This document shows positions 1-11,644 of a stretch of DNA of 26,214 nucleotides, piece after piece. Numbering within the stretch: the stretch's first letter is position 1; the number at the start of each line of letters is the position of its first letter. The stretch spans positions 1-26,214 of the forward strand of contig DHDI01000026.1 in NCBI GenBank assembly GCA_002399285.1, in the 5' to 3' direction. The notes under the pieces were generated by a model, which did no database searches, was not told where the DNA came from, and worked only from the letters and a program-made list of their open reading frames with translations. The DNA comes from Thermoanaerobacterales bacterium UBA4880. Its GTDB lineage: Bacteria > Bacillota > Thermoanaerobacteria > Thermoanaerobacterales > UBA4877. The position numbers and the translations under genes are program-made.

Positions 1-71
1 TTTAACGAGCTGATGGAACCTCGGCCCGCTGTTCGTATCTCAAGTACCCCCGTCGAAACCTGCACGCCCCC
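1..71 (-). ncRNA. ssrA: tmRNA (ssrA), 5' part only, cut by window edge
   Basis: Transfer-messenger RNA, which with SmpB rescues stalled ribosomes and tags the unfinished peptide. Read on the minus strand, the segment begins GGGGGCGTGCAGGTTTCGAC, the hallmark 5' end of tmRNA: the acceptor-stem strand followed by the D-like loop motif GGTTTCGACGGGG. It ends at the window edge in CTCGTTAAA, the stretch that in relatives leads into the pseudoknot and tag-coding region. The tag reading frame and the 3' tRNA-like half lie outside the window. The 5' end is placed at 71 by family alignment from memory. The smpB stop codon is only 6 nt upstream and I see no convincing promoter in the end of smpB, so ssrA is probably co-transcribed with smpB and its 5' end cut by RNase P (inference). 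Confidence 0.93.
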
Positions 72-77
72 ATGATT

Positions 78-539
78 TCAGTAAAGATTCCGGACTTTAA
101 AATCCCTCTCCGTTTCTCTCCTCAGCGTCTTTTCTGCTATAGCTTCTCGCTTGTCAAAGAGCTTTTTGCCCTTCGCCACCGCTATCTCTATTTTTACCAA
201 GCCGCTCTTGAAATACACCTTGGTCGGCACAATCGTGAACCCTTCTCTGGATATATACCCGGCCAGCTTTGATATCTCGCGCTTGTGGAGCAGAAGTTTT
301 CTCGGCCTCAAGGGATCCTTGTTGAAGATATTGCCCTTTTCATATGAACTTATATGCAAATCGTGCACAACGGCCTCGCCGTTTTCTATTTTTGCATAAC
401 TGTCCCTAATATTGACCTTTCCCATGCGAACGGACTTTACTTCGGTCCCTGAGAGCACGATGCCCGCTTCATAGGTCTCCTCTATAAAATAGTCATGAAA
501 CGCCTTTTTATTTTGGGCAATGATCTTGATATCTTCTAT
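78..539 (-). CDS. smpB: SsrA-binding protein SmpB, apparent ATA start
   Basis: Binds tmRNA and delivers it to stalled ribosomes in trans-translation. The first 27 residues after the initiator contain the conserved block [20 protein letters not shown], and the following [10 protein letters not shown] completes the OB-fold core; the tail is lysine/arginine rich as in the family. The frame runs from 551 (in-frame TAG at 554-552) to the TGA at 80-78 and contains no ATG, GTG or TTG before a GTG at 458. Starting at 458 would delete the first conserved strand. I therefore place the start at ATA 539-537, 8 nt downstream of AGGGGG (553-548), giving 153 residues, the usual family length. ATC at 545 is too close to the Shine-Dalgarno site. 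A G-to-A sequencing error at the start codon cannot be excluded. A very strong promoter lies just upstream, and ssrA follows 6 nt after the stop. Confidence 0.93.
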   Translation of the reverse strand: MEDIKIIAQNKKAFHDYFIEETYEAGIVLSGTEVKSVRMGKVNIRDSYAKIENGEAVVHDLHISSYEKGNIFNKDPLRPRKLLLHKREISKLAGYISREGFTIVPTKVYFKSGLVKIEIAVAKGKKLFDKREAIAEKTLRRETERDFKVRNLY

Positions 540-567
540 ATGGATTACCCCCTAACCTTGCCTTTAT

Positions 568-595
568 ATTATAGCAGGGATGTGCGGATTGTCAA
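568..595 (-). promoter_or_regulatory. Near-consensus sigma-A promoter for smpB-ssrA
   Basis: On the minus strand the -35 is TTGACA (595-590), the spacer is 16 nt, and the -10 is TATAAT (573-568), preceded by TGC, so it is also an extended -10 (TGnTATAAT). Transcription would begin near 561, leaving a leader of only about 22 nt before the ATA start. It lies between the rnr stop and smpB, so smpB-ssrA can be transcribed independently of rnr. Confidence 0.85.
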
Positions 596-609
596 GCCCA
601 TAGGCTTAC

Positions 610-2727
610 CTAACCTTCCAGTGCAAAATCTATCTGCCTGCGCGACACGTTCACCGCCGATACCGTTACTTGGACTTTATCGCCTATATTAAAGATCCTT
701 TTAGTATGCTCTCCTATCAGCATGTGCTGTTCATCCACATAATGATAATAGTCATCCTTAAGACTGCTCATAGTTACCAGGCCCTCAACAGTATTTTGCA
801 GTTCCACAAAGAAGCCGAAGCTTGTCACGCTGGAGATAACTCCCTCATAGGCCATCCCTATCTTATCTTTCATATACACGGCCTTTTCCAGATCGTCGCA
901 GTCTCTTTCCACAGTCTGAGCGACCCTCTCCGTTTCGGAACTTGTCTGAGCCACCTTATTAAGGGTCTTTTCATAAAACCTGACTCTCTTAGTATCCATT
1001 CTGCCGTTGATTATATCCTTTATTATCCTGTGTATCTGAAGGTCCGGATACCTTCTTATGGGAGATGTAAAGTGAGTATAATATTTAACGGCAAGGGCAA
1101 AGTGAGGAAAATGTTCGTCAGAATATCTTGCCTGCTTCAGAGACCTCAAAAGCAAGGTGCTTATCACCAATTCTTCCGGCTTATCCTTGACTTTGTTCAG
1201 AAGTCCCTGGAGTGATCTCGGATGTACCTCCCCGCTGGCCAGGCCCTTGATGCCGAGCCCAAAATTATGGATGAATTTGTTAAACTCCAGCAACTTATCC
1301 ATATCCGGATTTTCATGTATCCTGTATATAAACGGATAGTGCAGCCAAAATACATGCTCGGCTATCGTCTCATTGCATACCAACATAAACTCTTCGATCA
1401 TGAGGTGAGCTATGTTTCTTTCCCTCTTGGTTATGTCCACCGGATAATCATTTTCATCCAAGATGACCTGTGTCTCAGGTATCTCAAACTCAATGCTGCC
1501 TCTCTTCAGCCTTTTCTCATTCAATATAAGAGCCAATTCCTTCATCAGCATGAAATCATCGGTGAGATAGGCATATCTCTGCGCAATAGGCTCGTCATTT
1601 CCTTTCAAGATGCTATATACCTGATTATACGTCATCCTTTCTCTGCTCTTTATAAAGCTCTCTTTTATATCATATTTCACCACGTTGCCCTTTGTGTCTA
1701 TTTCCATTATGCAGCTTAACGTCAATCTCACTTCTCCCGGCCGGAGACTGCAAAGACCGTTGGATAATTTGAAAGGAAGCATCGGTATGACGCGTCCTGG
1801 TATGTATACGCTGGTCCCCCGCTTTCTTGCCTCTTTATCGACGGCGGATTTTTCTTTTACATAGTGCGATACATCGGCAATATGCACGCCCAACAAATAA
1901 TTCCCATCGGAGAGCTTTTTAACCGATACGGCGTCGTCAAAATCCTTGGCGTCTTCGCCGTCTATGGTAACGATGTTTTCCCCCGTCAGGTCCAACCTCC
2001 CGATAAGGTCATCCTCCGCGACCTTATCTTCCATATTTTCAGCCTGTCGTACCACCTTTTCGGGAAATTCCACTTCCAGGTCATGCATCTTGATTATTGC
2101 CATTATCTCGGTATCTATGTCATCCTCATTGCCCAGTACCTCTATGATGCGGCCCTCAGGGTTCCTTCGCGGCTGCGGATATTTAGTGATCTCAGCCACT
2201 ACCTTATAACCGTGTTTCGCACCGTTAAAGGCGTCCCTAGGTATAAACACATCGTAGTACATCCTCTTGTCGTCGGGAACAACAAAACCGTAATTATTGT
2301 TATACTCAAATCTGCCTATGACCTTTGCCACAGCCCTTTTGAGTATTCTTATGACCTCTCCTTCCTGCCTTCTGCCATTCTCACCTTCTCCCGCCAGTTT
2401 TACAAGGACTCTGTCCCCATTCATGGCTCCATTCATATTGGAAGAAGGTATAAATATATCTTCCTCGTCGCCATCCCTCAAGAGAAAGCCGAAGCCCTTT
2501 TCATTGCCCTGTATTTCACCCGAAACCATATCCATATTTTGAGGCAGTCCATACAAACCCGTGCTGCTTTTGATTATCCTGCCTTCCTTTTCCAACTCCT
2601 TTAATACCCTTTCCGTCTGCTTTTTTTCACCCTTGCCAATATCAAAGACCTTCATAAGTTCATTTAAACTCAAAGGTCTGTATGATTCTTCATTCATATA
2701 TTCCTGTATCTTCTCTTTGATTCCCAT
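610..2727 (-). CDS. rnr: Ribonuclease R (VacB/RNase II family)
   Basis: Processive 3'-5' exoribonuclease that degrades structured RNA, including mRNA released by trans-translation and defective rRNA; it acts in the cytoplasm. The 705 residues show the family order: N-terminal winged helix (about 1-60), cold-shock domain (about 68-110, KGFGFL), second cold-shock domain (about 138-185), RNB catalytic domain with the metal-binding motif DGEDAKDFDD at 256-265, then a C-terminal S1 domain starting near YEGVISSVTSFGFFVEL and a short tail. All four catalytic aspartates are present. The ATG at 2727 has only a weak Shine-Dalgarno site and lies 5 nt after the stop of the HD-domain gene, so translational coupling is likely. 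Neighbouring smpB and ssrA belong to the same RNA-surveillance pathway, and this order is common in Firmicutes. Confidence 0.97.
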   Translation of the reverse strand: MGIKEKIQEYMNEESYRPLSLNELMKVFDIGKGEKKQTERVLKELEKEGRIIKSSTGLYGLPQNMDMVSGEIQGNEKGFGFLLRDGDEEDIFIPSSNMNGAMNGDRVLVKLAGEGENGRRQEGEVIRILKRAVAKVIGRFEYNNNYGFVVPDDKRMYYDVFIPRDAFNGAKHGYKVVAEITKYPQPRRNPEGRIIEVLGNEDDIDTEIMAIIKMHDLEVEFPEKVVRQAENMEDKVAEDDLIGRLDLTGENIVTIDGEDAKDFDDAVSVKKLSDGNYLLGVHIADVSHYVKEKSAVDKEARKRGTSVYIPGRVIPMLPFKLSNGLCSLRPGEVRLTLSCIMEIDTKGNVVKYDIKESFIKSRERMTYNQVYSILKGNDEPIAQRYAYLTDDFMLMKELALILNEKRLKRGSIEFEIPETQVILDENDYPVDITKRERNIAHLMIEEFMLVCNETIAEHVFWLHYPFIYRIHENPDMDKLLEFNKFIHNFGLGIKGLASGEVHPRSLQGLLNKVKDKPEELVISTLLLRSLKQARYSDEHFPHFALAVKYYTHFTSPIRRYPDLQIHRIIKDIINGRMDTKRVRFYEKTLNKVAQTSSETERVAQTVERDCDDLEKAVYMKDKIGMAYEGVISSVTSFGFFVELQNTVEGLVTMSSLKDDYYHYVDEQHMLIGEHTKRIFNIGDKVQVTVSAVNVSRRQIDFALEG

Positions 2728-2732
2728 AGGTT

Positions 2733-3284
2733 TTATAAGCCGAGGTCTCCGGCTGATTTTTTCATCTCCTCCAAAGCTATTTCAAAAAATTCATCCAGCG
2801 TAAGGCCGAGTTCTTCGCAGGACTTTATCTGTTCTCTGCTGGCTCCCCTTGCAAAAGCCTTATCCTTAAATTTTTTCTTTATGGAGCTGACTTTTACGTC
2901 CTCCAGCTTTTTTGACGGCATGACCATTGCTACAGCCGTAATTAATCCGGAAAGCGGATCGGCCGCATAGAGCGCCTTGTCTAAGAGGCTTTCTCTCGGT
3001 ATGCCGTGCATTTCATTATGTACCTTGACTGCATGGGTCACTTCCTCATCCAACCCCATCTTTTCAAGCATTTCTGCGCCTACCAGACTATGAGATGCTG
3101 GGTCATCCGCCGTCTGCTCATAATCGATATCATGAAGGAGCCCGGTAAGTGCCCATTTCTCTTCATCCTGACCAAGCTTTTTGGCCAGGCCCCTCATTAT
3201 CGCCTCGGTAGCGATCATATGATCAATCAAACTCTCTTTGGAAACATGTTCGTGTATTTTTTGCAAAGCTTCTTTTCTGTCCAT
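2733..3284 (-). CDS. HD-domain hydrolase, HDIG type
   Basis: Putative metal-dependent phosphohydrolase of the HD superfamily; the substrate cannot be told from the sequence. The 183 residues show H22 ([14 protein letters not shown]), the paired metal ligands in GLLHDIDYE (HD), a downstream histidine in [11 protein letters not shown], a fourth histidine in VKVHNEMHG, and a distal aspartate in LYAADPL, so the complete HD metal site is intact. Single-domain proteins of this kind are widespread in Clostridia and mostly uncharacterised. The start ATG has GGAGG 8 nt upstream. It is the first gene of a two-gene unit with rnr (5 nt gap) behind its own promoter at 3316-3344. A role in nucleotide or RNA-end metabolism beside RNase R is only a guess from context. 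Confidence 0.9.
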   Translation of the reverse strand: MDRKEALQKIHEHVSKESLIDHMIATEAIMRGLAKKLGQDEEKWALTGLLHDIDYEQTADDPASHSLVGAEMLEKMGLDEEVTHAVKVHNEMHGIPRESLLDKALYAADPLSGLITAVAMVMPSKKLEDVKVSSIKKKFKDKAFARGASREQIKSCEELGLTLDEFFEIALEEMKKSAGDLGL

Positions 3285-3315
3285 TTTTTGACCTCCACTT
3301 TAGTATGTTACAAAC

Positions 3316-3344
3316 ATTATAATAAAATGAGCAGGGAATTACAA
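3316..3344 (-). promoter_or_regulatory. Promoter for HD-hydrolase-rnr unit
   Basis: On the minus strand TTGTAA (3344-3339), a 17-nt spacer and TATAAT (3321-3316). It begins 3 nt after the hppA terminator T-run, so the HD gene and rnr form a separate transcription unit. The same -35 sequence and spacing recur in the secG promoter. Confidence 0.7.
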
Positions 3345-3346
3345 TT

Positions 3347-3385
3347 TAAAAAAGCACCTCTCGGTGCTTACATAAAGAGAGGTGC
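3347..3385 (-). terminator. hppA terminator fused to its stop codon
   Basis: On the minus strand AAGCACC-GAGA-GGTGCTT (3369-3352) is followed by a T-rich run to 3345. The stop codon TAA (3370-3368) overlaps the 5' arm. A competing 9-bp stem pairs GCACCTCTC (3385-3377, the codons for Ala-Pro-Leu of hppA) with GAGAGGTGC (3362-3354). Both stems end at the same T-run, so the end of the coding sequence doubles as terminator. Confidence 0.85.
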
Positions 3386-5326
3386 AAAAACCAACGCCAC
3401 TATGGTCATAAGTTTTATCAATATATTCAATGATGGTCCCGCCGTATCCTTAAAGGGATCGCCGACCGTATCGCCCACCACTGCGGCCTTATGGGCCTCG
3501 CTTCCCTTACCACCAAAGTTGCCTGCCTCAATATATTTTTTGGCGTTATCCCAAGCGCCGCCCGAGTTGGCCATCTGTATTGCCACAAGCACTCCGGTCA
3601 CCACGGCTCCGGTCAGCAGCCCGCCCAAAGCTTCCCTGCCCAGTACTACGCCCACTAATATAGGCGCTATGACTGCGATCAGACCGGGCACTATCATTTC
3701 TCTTATGGCGGCATCGGTGCTTATCGCCACACACTTTTCATAGTCAGGCCTGCCGCTTCCTTCCATTATACCGGGTATCTCCCTAAACTGCCGTCTCACT
3801 TCTTCTATCATCTTATATGCAGCCTTACCTACCGCCTCCATGGACATGGATGCAAACAGGTACGGAAGCATGCCGCCTATAAACAGACCTGCTATTACAT
3901 AAGGATTAAGCAGATCAATGGTTTTAAGCCCTACTGCCTGGCAATATGATACAAACAGCGACAAAGCGGTCAGCGCAGCGGAACCGATCGCATATCCCTT
4001 GCCTATGGCGGCGGTCGTATTGCCCACGGAATCCAGCTGATCCGTGATATTCCTCACACTCTCCGGCATATCCGCCATTTCCGCAATGCCTCCGGCATTA
4101 TCGGCAATAGGACCGTATGAGTCGACCGATACGGTCATGCCCGTAGTAGCCAGCATCCCGACTGCAGAGAGGGCAATGCCGTATACTCCCATAAACTTAA
4201 ATGCGATGATAGTTGCTGCGGCGATCAATATCAGCGGCCATGCGGTAGAAGTCATGCCCACGGCCAGGCCGCTGATGATGGTCGTGCCCGCACCGGTCTC
4301 AGATTGTTGGGCTATATGTTTGACAGGTGCATAGTCTGCAGACGTATAATATTCCGTTATCTGACCTATCGCCACACCTACTGCAAGCCCGGAAAGCACA
4401 GCCCAAAGAGCATTGAGATCGCCAAACATGGCCCTGCTTAAGAAAAAAGTTGTAATAATGACGATGATATTGCTTACATAAGTACCCATCATCAAAGCTC
4501 TCTGTGGATTTCCGTTATCACTGCCCCTCACAAACATACTGCCGATAAGTGAAGCCAATATACCTGCGCCCGCTATGTAAAACGGAAACAGAACATAGTT
4601 TGCATCCTTCATGACCAAGGCTCCCACGGTAATAGCCGATACTATGGACCCTACATAGGATTCAAAAAGGTCAGCACCCATTCCTGCCACGTCGCCCACA
4701 TTGTCTCCGACATTATCAGCTATCACAGCCGGATTCCTGGGGTCATCCTCGGGAATACCCGCCTCCACTTTACCCACCAGATCTGCCCCAACATCTGCGG
4801 CCTTCGTATATATGCCGCCGCCGACCCTGGCAAAAAGAGCAATGGAACTTGCGCCTAAACTATAGCCGGTGATTATATCCGGGTCCTTAAAGATCATATA
4901 AAGAACACCCAAACCTAAAAGGCCAAGCCCGACAACGGACATTCCCATGACAGATCCACCGGAAAAAGCGATGTTGAGCGCTTTATTCATACTGCTTCTG
5001 GCAGCATTCGTCGTTCTGGCATTAGCTCTGGTAGCCACACTCATACCTATGTACCCGGATAAGACAGAAAATAGTCCTCCCACTACAAAGCAAAGACCGG
5101 TAAGCCAGTTTATGACAAAGCCAAGGATAAAAAACATAACAACTATAAATATTGCTATGACCCTGTACTCGCGGCGAAGAAATGCCATGGCACCTTCATG
5201 TATAAAATTAGAGAGTTCCTGCATCCTTTCATTGCCAGGATCCTCTCTCAATACACGGGAGGCTTGATAATAAGCGAATATCAGGGCCAACACACCGATA
5301 AGCGGAGCAAGATATAAATAGCCCAT
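3368..5326 (-). CDS. hppA: K+-dependent ion-translocating membrane pyrophosphatase
   Basis: Integral-membrane pyrophosphatase that couples PPi hydrolysis to Na+ or H+ export. The roughly 652 residues contain about 15-16 hydrophobic segments, within the family size for bacteria. Substrate site: [11 protein letters not shown] (about 178-188), then [19 protein letters not shown], and near the C-terminus [15 protein letters not shown]. The [10 protein letters not shown] segment has alanine where K+-independent enzymes carry lysine, which marks the K+-dependent subfamily. The glutamate in ADLFESY sits at the position described for Na+-pumping enzymes such as that of Thermotoga maritima, suggesting Na+ transport, though this does not exclude H+. 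Start: AGGAGG abuts a TTG at 5332 but lies 6 nt from the ATG at 5326, so I use the ATG. It follows secG by 24 nt and ends in a terminator that overlaps the stop codon. Confidence 0.97.
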   Translation of the reverse strand: MGYLYLAPLIGVLALIFAYYQASRVLREDPGNERMQELSNFIHEGAMAFLRREYRVIAIFIVVMFFILGFVINWLTGLCFVVGGLFSVLSGYIGMSVATRANARTTNAARSSMNKALNIAFSGGSVMGMSVVGLGLLGLGVLYMIFKDPDIITGYSLGASSIALFARVGGGIYTKAADVGADLVGKVEAGIPEDDPRNPAVIADNVGDNVGDVAGMGADLFESYVGSIVSAITVGALVMKDANYVLFPFYIAGAGILASLIGSMFVRGSDNGNPQRALMMGTYVSNIIVIITTFFLSRAMFGDLNALWAVLSGLAVGVAIGQITEYYTSADYAPVKHIAQQSETGAGTTIISGLAVGMTSTAWPLILIAAATIIAFKFMGVYGIALSAVGMLATTGMTVSVDSYGPIADNAGGIAEMADMPESVRNITDQLDSVGNTTAAIGKGYAIGSAALTALSLFVSYCQAVGLKTIDLLNPYVIAGLFIGGMLPYLFASMSMEAVGKAAYKMIEEVRRQFREIPGIMEGSGRPDYEKCVAISTDAAIREMIVPGLIAVIAPILVGVVLGREALGGLLTGAVVTGVLVAIQMANSGGAWDNAKKYIEAGNFGGKGSEAHKAAVVGDTVGDPFKDTAGPSLNILIKLMTIVALVFAPLFM

Positions 5327-5350
5327 TTTCAACCTCCTCTATCAATTAAA

Positions 5351-5590
5351 TTATCTTAATAATATAGTGAGAACCACGGAAGTTACTATAAATGCCACGG
5401 CAGATATCGCGGTTATTCTGGATAAAGTAGCATCCAACGTTCTGGCTCTGTTTTTGCCGAATAGGCTCTCAGCACCTCCCGCAACCGTACCTTGAACACC
5501 GGATTCCTTAGCGGACTGTAATAATACGACAAAAGTAAGTACGATAGCTATTAAAAGATGAATTACCTTTAGAGTTGTAACCAATCTCAT
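5351..5590 (-). CDS. secG: Preprotein translocase subunit SecG
   Basis: Small accessory subunit of the SecYEG protein-export channel. The protein of about 79 residues has two transmembrane segments (near VIHLLIAIVLTFVVLLQSAK and ISAVAFIVTSVVLTIL) separated by the glycine-rich conserved loop GVQGTVAGGAESLFGKNRA, the usual SecG pattern. I start at ATG 5590, preceded by AAGG with a short spacer; a GTG at 5602 would add four residues and has no better ribosome site. It lies downstream of eno, as in many Firmicutes, with its own promoter at 5624-5652, and is followed after 24 nt by hppA. Confidence 0.92.
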   Translation of the reverse strand: MRLVTTLKVIHLLIAIVLTFVVLLQSAKESGVQGTVAGGAESLFGKNRARTLDATLSRITAISAVAFIVTSVVLTILLR

Positions 5591-5623
5591 CCCACCCTTC
5601 ACTATTTTATCTTCAATGTAAGT

Positions 5624-5652
5624 ATTTTAGCATAATATTGTCTAGTTTACAA
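5624..5652 (-). promoter_or_regulatory. Promoter for secG-hppA
   Basis: On the minus strand TTGTAA (5652-5647), a 17-nt spacer and TAAAAT (5629-5624). The -35 begins directly at the foot of the long stem-loop at 5653-5693, so the stem-loop separates eno transcription from this start. Confidence 0.6.
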
Positions 5653-5693
5653 CCATAAAATGGACCATGTATATTAAATGGCCCATTTTATGG
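5653..5693 (-). terminator. Long stem-loop after eno; terminator or RNA end-stabiliser
   Basis: A 16-bp inverted repeat (arms 5653-5668 and 5678-5693) with a 9-nt loop lies 64 nt after the eno stop. As minus-strand RNA it pairs along its full length, with one G-U wobble; on the plus strand the same position is an A-C mismatch, which favours a role in the minus-strand transcript. No clear T-run follows, so it may mark or protect the 3' end of the glycolytic mRNA instead of acting as a classical terminator. Confidence 0.6.
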
Positions 5694-5756
5694 CATACTT
5701 AACTTTAATTTGAGTTATAATGTATATCACATATTGGGATAGTGATACATTAATCA

Positions 5757-8582
<2,826 letters not shown>

Positions 8583-8590
<8 letters not shown>

Positions 8591-9332
8591 TTCGATTCTC
8601 CTCAAAATTGACAATGCGGGAAAATTCATTCGCCTTTAAGCTGGCGCCGCCGACCAGCGCTCCATCTATGTCGTTCATTGCCATCAATCCCTTTATGTTG
8701 CCCGACTTAACGCTTCCGCCATACAGTATCCTGACGTCATCGCCTATACCAAGCAGATTGTCAACCTTCGTTCTTATAAAGCCTATCACAGCCTGCGCAT
8801 CTTCCGGCGAGGCATTCTTCCCTGTCCCTATAGCCCATATCGGCTCATATGCTACAGTAAGCTGCTCCGTATCAACATCCTCTAAATCCAACGTGAGTTC
8901 GCGTTCTATTTTGTCTAACGCTTTACCGCTCTCTCTTTCTTCCAATGTCTCTCCAACACATAAGATCGGTTTCAGTCCGTGTTTTATACATGCTTTCATC
9001 TTTAAATTCAATATTTCGTCATCCTCTTTAAAATAGCCGCGTCTTTCGGAATGACCAATTATAACATATTCTACCCCCATTTTGCCTAACATAAGAGGAG
9101 ATATTTCGCCGGTATAGGCGCCGCTGTCTTCCCAGCACATATTTTGTGCACCGAGCTTTATACCGATGCCTTCCATCTCTTTGTAAACAGCCTCTAAATC
9201 TACAAACGGAGGTATAACGACTGTCTCCACGCTTTTGTCTAATCTATAGCCTAGGAATTCATCCATAAATTTCTTGGCTTCATCCGGTCCCATATTCATC
9301 TTCCAATTCCCTGCTATTAACGGTCTTCTCAT
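8583..9332 (-). CDS. tpiA: Triosephosphate isomerase
   Basis: Interconverts dihydroxyacetone phosphate and glyceraldehyde-3-phosphate. The 249 residues form one TIM barrel with AGNWKMN (catalytic Lys), [10 protein letters not shown] (His), [11 protein letters not shown] (general-base Glu) and the phosphate loops LYGGSV and ALVGGASL. The ATG is preceded by GGTGGTG; pgk ends 11 nt upstream. The product overlaps the gpmI start. It also receives glyceraldehyde-3-phosphate from the DeoC reaction encoded further right in this window. Confidence 0.99.
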
Positions 9333-9343
9333 TTTATCACCAC

Positions 9344-10528
9344 CTATTTATCCTGTAACACGCTAATCCCGGGAAGTTCCTTACCTTCTAAAAATTCCAG
9401 TGAAGCTCCTCCTCCGGTCGATATATGGGTCATACGATCGCTGAATCCCATCTGTTCTACGGCAGCCACGGAATCGCCGCCGCCGACGATAGTCGTTCCG
9501 CCGCACTCGCTCATAGCTTCCGCTATCTTACGCGTGCCGGAAGCAAATTGCTTCATCTCAAAAACTCCCATGGGCCCGTTCCAGATCACGGTTTTTGCTT
9601 TTTTTATTTCTTTGGCAAAGAATTCGGCAGTCTTAGGTCCTATATCTACCCCCATCATATCTGTCGGTATTTCCTCAATGTCTACGGTCTTATATTTTGA
9701 ATCAGCACTCAATTCGTCGGACACGACGGCATCCATCGGAAGTAGAAGTTTTATGTTTTCCGCATCGGCTTGTTGCATCAATTCCCTCGCCAGCTCTATT
9801 TTATCAGCTTCCAGCAATGATTTTCCGATTTCAAAACCCTGCGCCTTAATAAAGGTATATGCCATACCTCCGCCGATGATCAAGCAGTCCACCTTGGTAA
9901 AGAGGTTTTTAATAACGCCTATTTTATCAGAAACCTTGGCTCCACCCAATACCGCTACAAAAGGTCTTTCCGGATTATCAACGGCATTGCCCATGGTGGT
10001 TATTTCCTTTTCCATAAGAAAACCGGCGACCGCAGTCAAGTATTCCGCTATGCCGCATGTAGATGCATGAGCCCTGTGCGCAGTGCCAAACGCATCATTG
10101 ACATATATATCTGCCAATGAAGCCAGCTCTTTAGCAAACTGCGGATCATTTTTCTCCTCTTCCTTATGGAAGCGTAAGTTCTCTAAGAGGACTATATCTC
10201 CGTTGTCCATCCTATCAACCTTTTCCGCGGCTTCACGGCCAATACAGTCTGAAGAGAACAAAACCTTATGGTCCAGCAGTTGGGACAGCCTTTCTGCAAC
10301 AGGCTTTAAACTATACTGCAGATTGACCTCGCCCTTAGGTCTCCCCAGGTGAGATGCCAATATAACTTTTGCATCGTTTTCGATCAAGTATTCTATCGTG
10401 GGAATAGCGGCTCTTATACGGGTATCATCGGTAATTTTCCCGTCCTTGTCGATCGGCACATTAAAATCGACACGTACGAAAACCCGCTTTCCCCTTACAT
10501 CTACATCTTTTACTGTTTTCTTAGCCAA
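9344..10528 (-). CDS. pgk: Phosphoglycerate kinase, TTG start
   Basis: Transfers phosphate from 1,3-bisphosphoglycerate to ADP. With the TTG start the protein has 394 residues, the family norm, and begins [20 protein letters not shown] after the initiator. Motifs: RVDFNVP substrate loop, [18 protein letters not shown], the hinge-region lysine in [10 protein letters not shown], and the nucleotide loop GGGDSVAAV. The ATG at 10561 would add 11 unrelated residues and lies in the intergenic stem-loop, while GGAGG sits 7 nt from the TTG at 10528. It follows gap with a 47-nt gap that carries a stem-loop. Confidence 0.98.
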   Translation of the reverse strand: MAKKTVKDVDVRGKRVFVRVDFNVPIDKDGKITDDTRIRAAIPTIEYLIENDAKVILASHLGRPKGEVNLQYSLKPVAERLSQLLDHKVLFSSDCIGREAAEKVDRMDNGDIVLLENLRFHKEEEKNDPQFAKELASLADIYVNDAFGTAHRAHASTCGIAEYLTAVAGFLMEKEITTMGNAVDNPERPFVAVLGGAKVSDKIGVIKNLFTKVDCLIIGGGMAYTFIKAQGFEIGKSLLEADKIELARELMQQADAENIKLLLPMDAVVSDELSADSKYKTVDIEEIPTDMMGVDIGPKTAEFFAKEIKKAKTVIWNGPMGVFEMKQFASGTRKIAEAMSECGGTTIVGGGDSVAAVEQMGFSDRMTHISTGGGASLEFLEGKELPGISVLQDK

Positions 10529-10546
10529 CTTTGACCCTCCTTCAAA

Positions 10547-10569
10547 GAGCAGGGAACGCATCCCTGCTC
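10547..10569 (-). other. Stem-loop between gap and pgk
   Basis: A perfect 9-bp inverted repeat, GAGCAGGGA and TCCCTGCTC around a 5-nt loop, followed on the minus strand only by TTTG. It lies after the gap stop and before the pgk Shine-Dalgarno site. It could be a leaky terminator or an mRNA processing/stability element that lets gap be expressed above pgk (inference). Confidence 0.65.
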
Positions 10570-10575
10570 ATAAGA

Positions 10576-11634
<1,059 letters not shown>

Positions 11635-11644
<10 letters not shown>

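Noticed and set aside
78..458. smpB as a 126-residue protein from GTG 458
   Set aside because: It would drop the conserved [17 protein letters not shown] segment that is perfectly encoded upstream in frame, and no ribosome site is correctly spaced before 458.
460..482. ATG at 472 with GAGGAG 4 nt upstream inside smpB
   Set aside because: It is out of frame with smpB and encodes only 11 residues before a stop; probably chance, because GAGGAG encodes the conserved Glu-Glu.
600..616. AAGCC-TATG-GGCTT hairpin as an rnr terminator
   Set aside because: The stem is only 5 bp, overlaps the smpB -35 region, and has no T-run after it.
1864..2604. 246-codon open frame on the plus strand
   Set aside because: Antisense to the RNase R cold-shock and RNB domains; no start-site signal or recognisable domain.
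3006..3743. 245-codon plus-strand frame spanning the HD gene and the end of hppA
   Set aside because: It crosses the promoter and terminator between two well-supported minus-strand genes; no domain recognised.
5327..5332. TTG start for hppA
   Set aside because: AGGAGG directly abuts the TTG with essentially no spacer, while it is 6 nt from the ATG at 5326.
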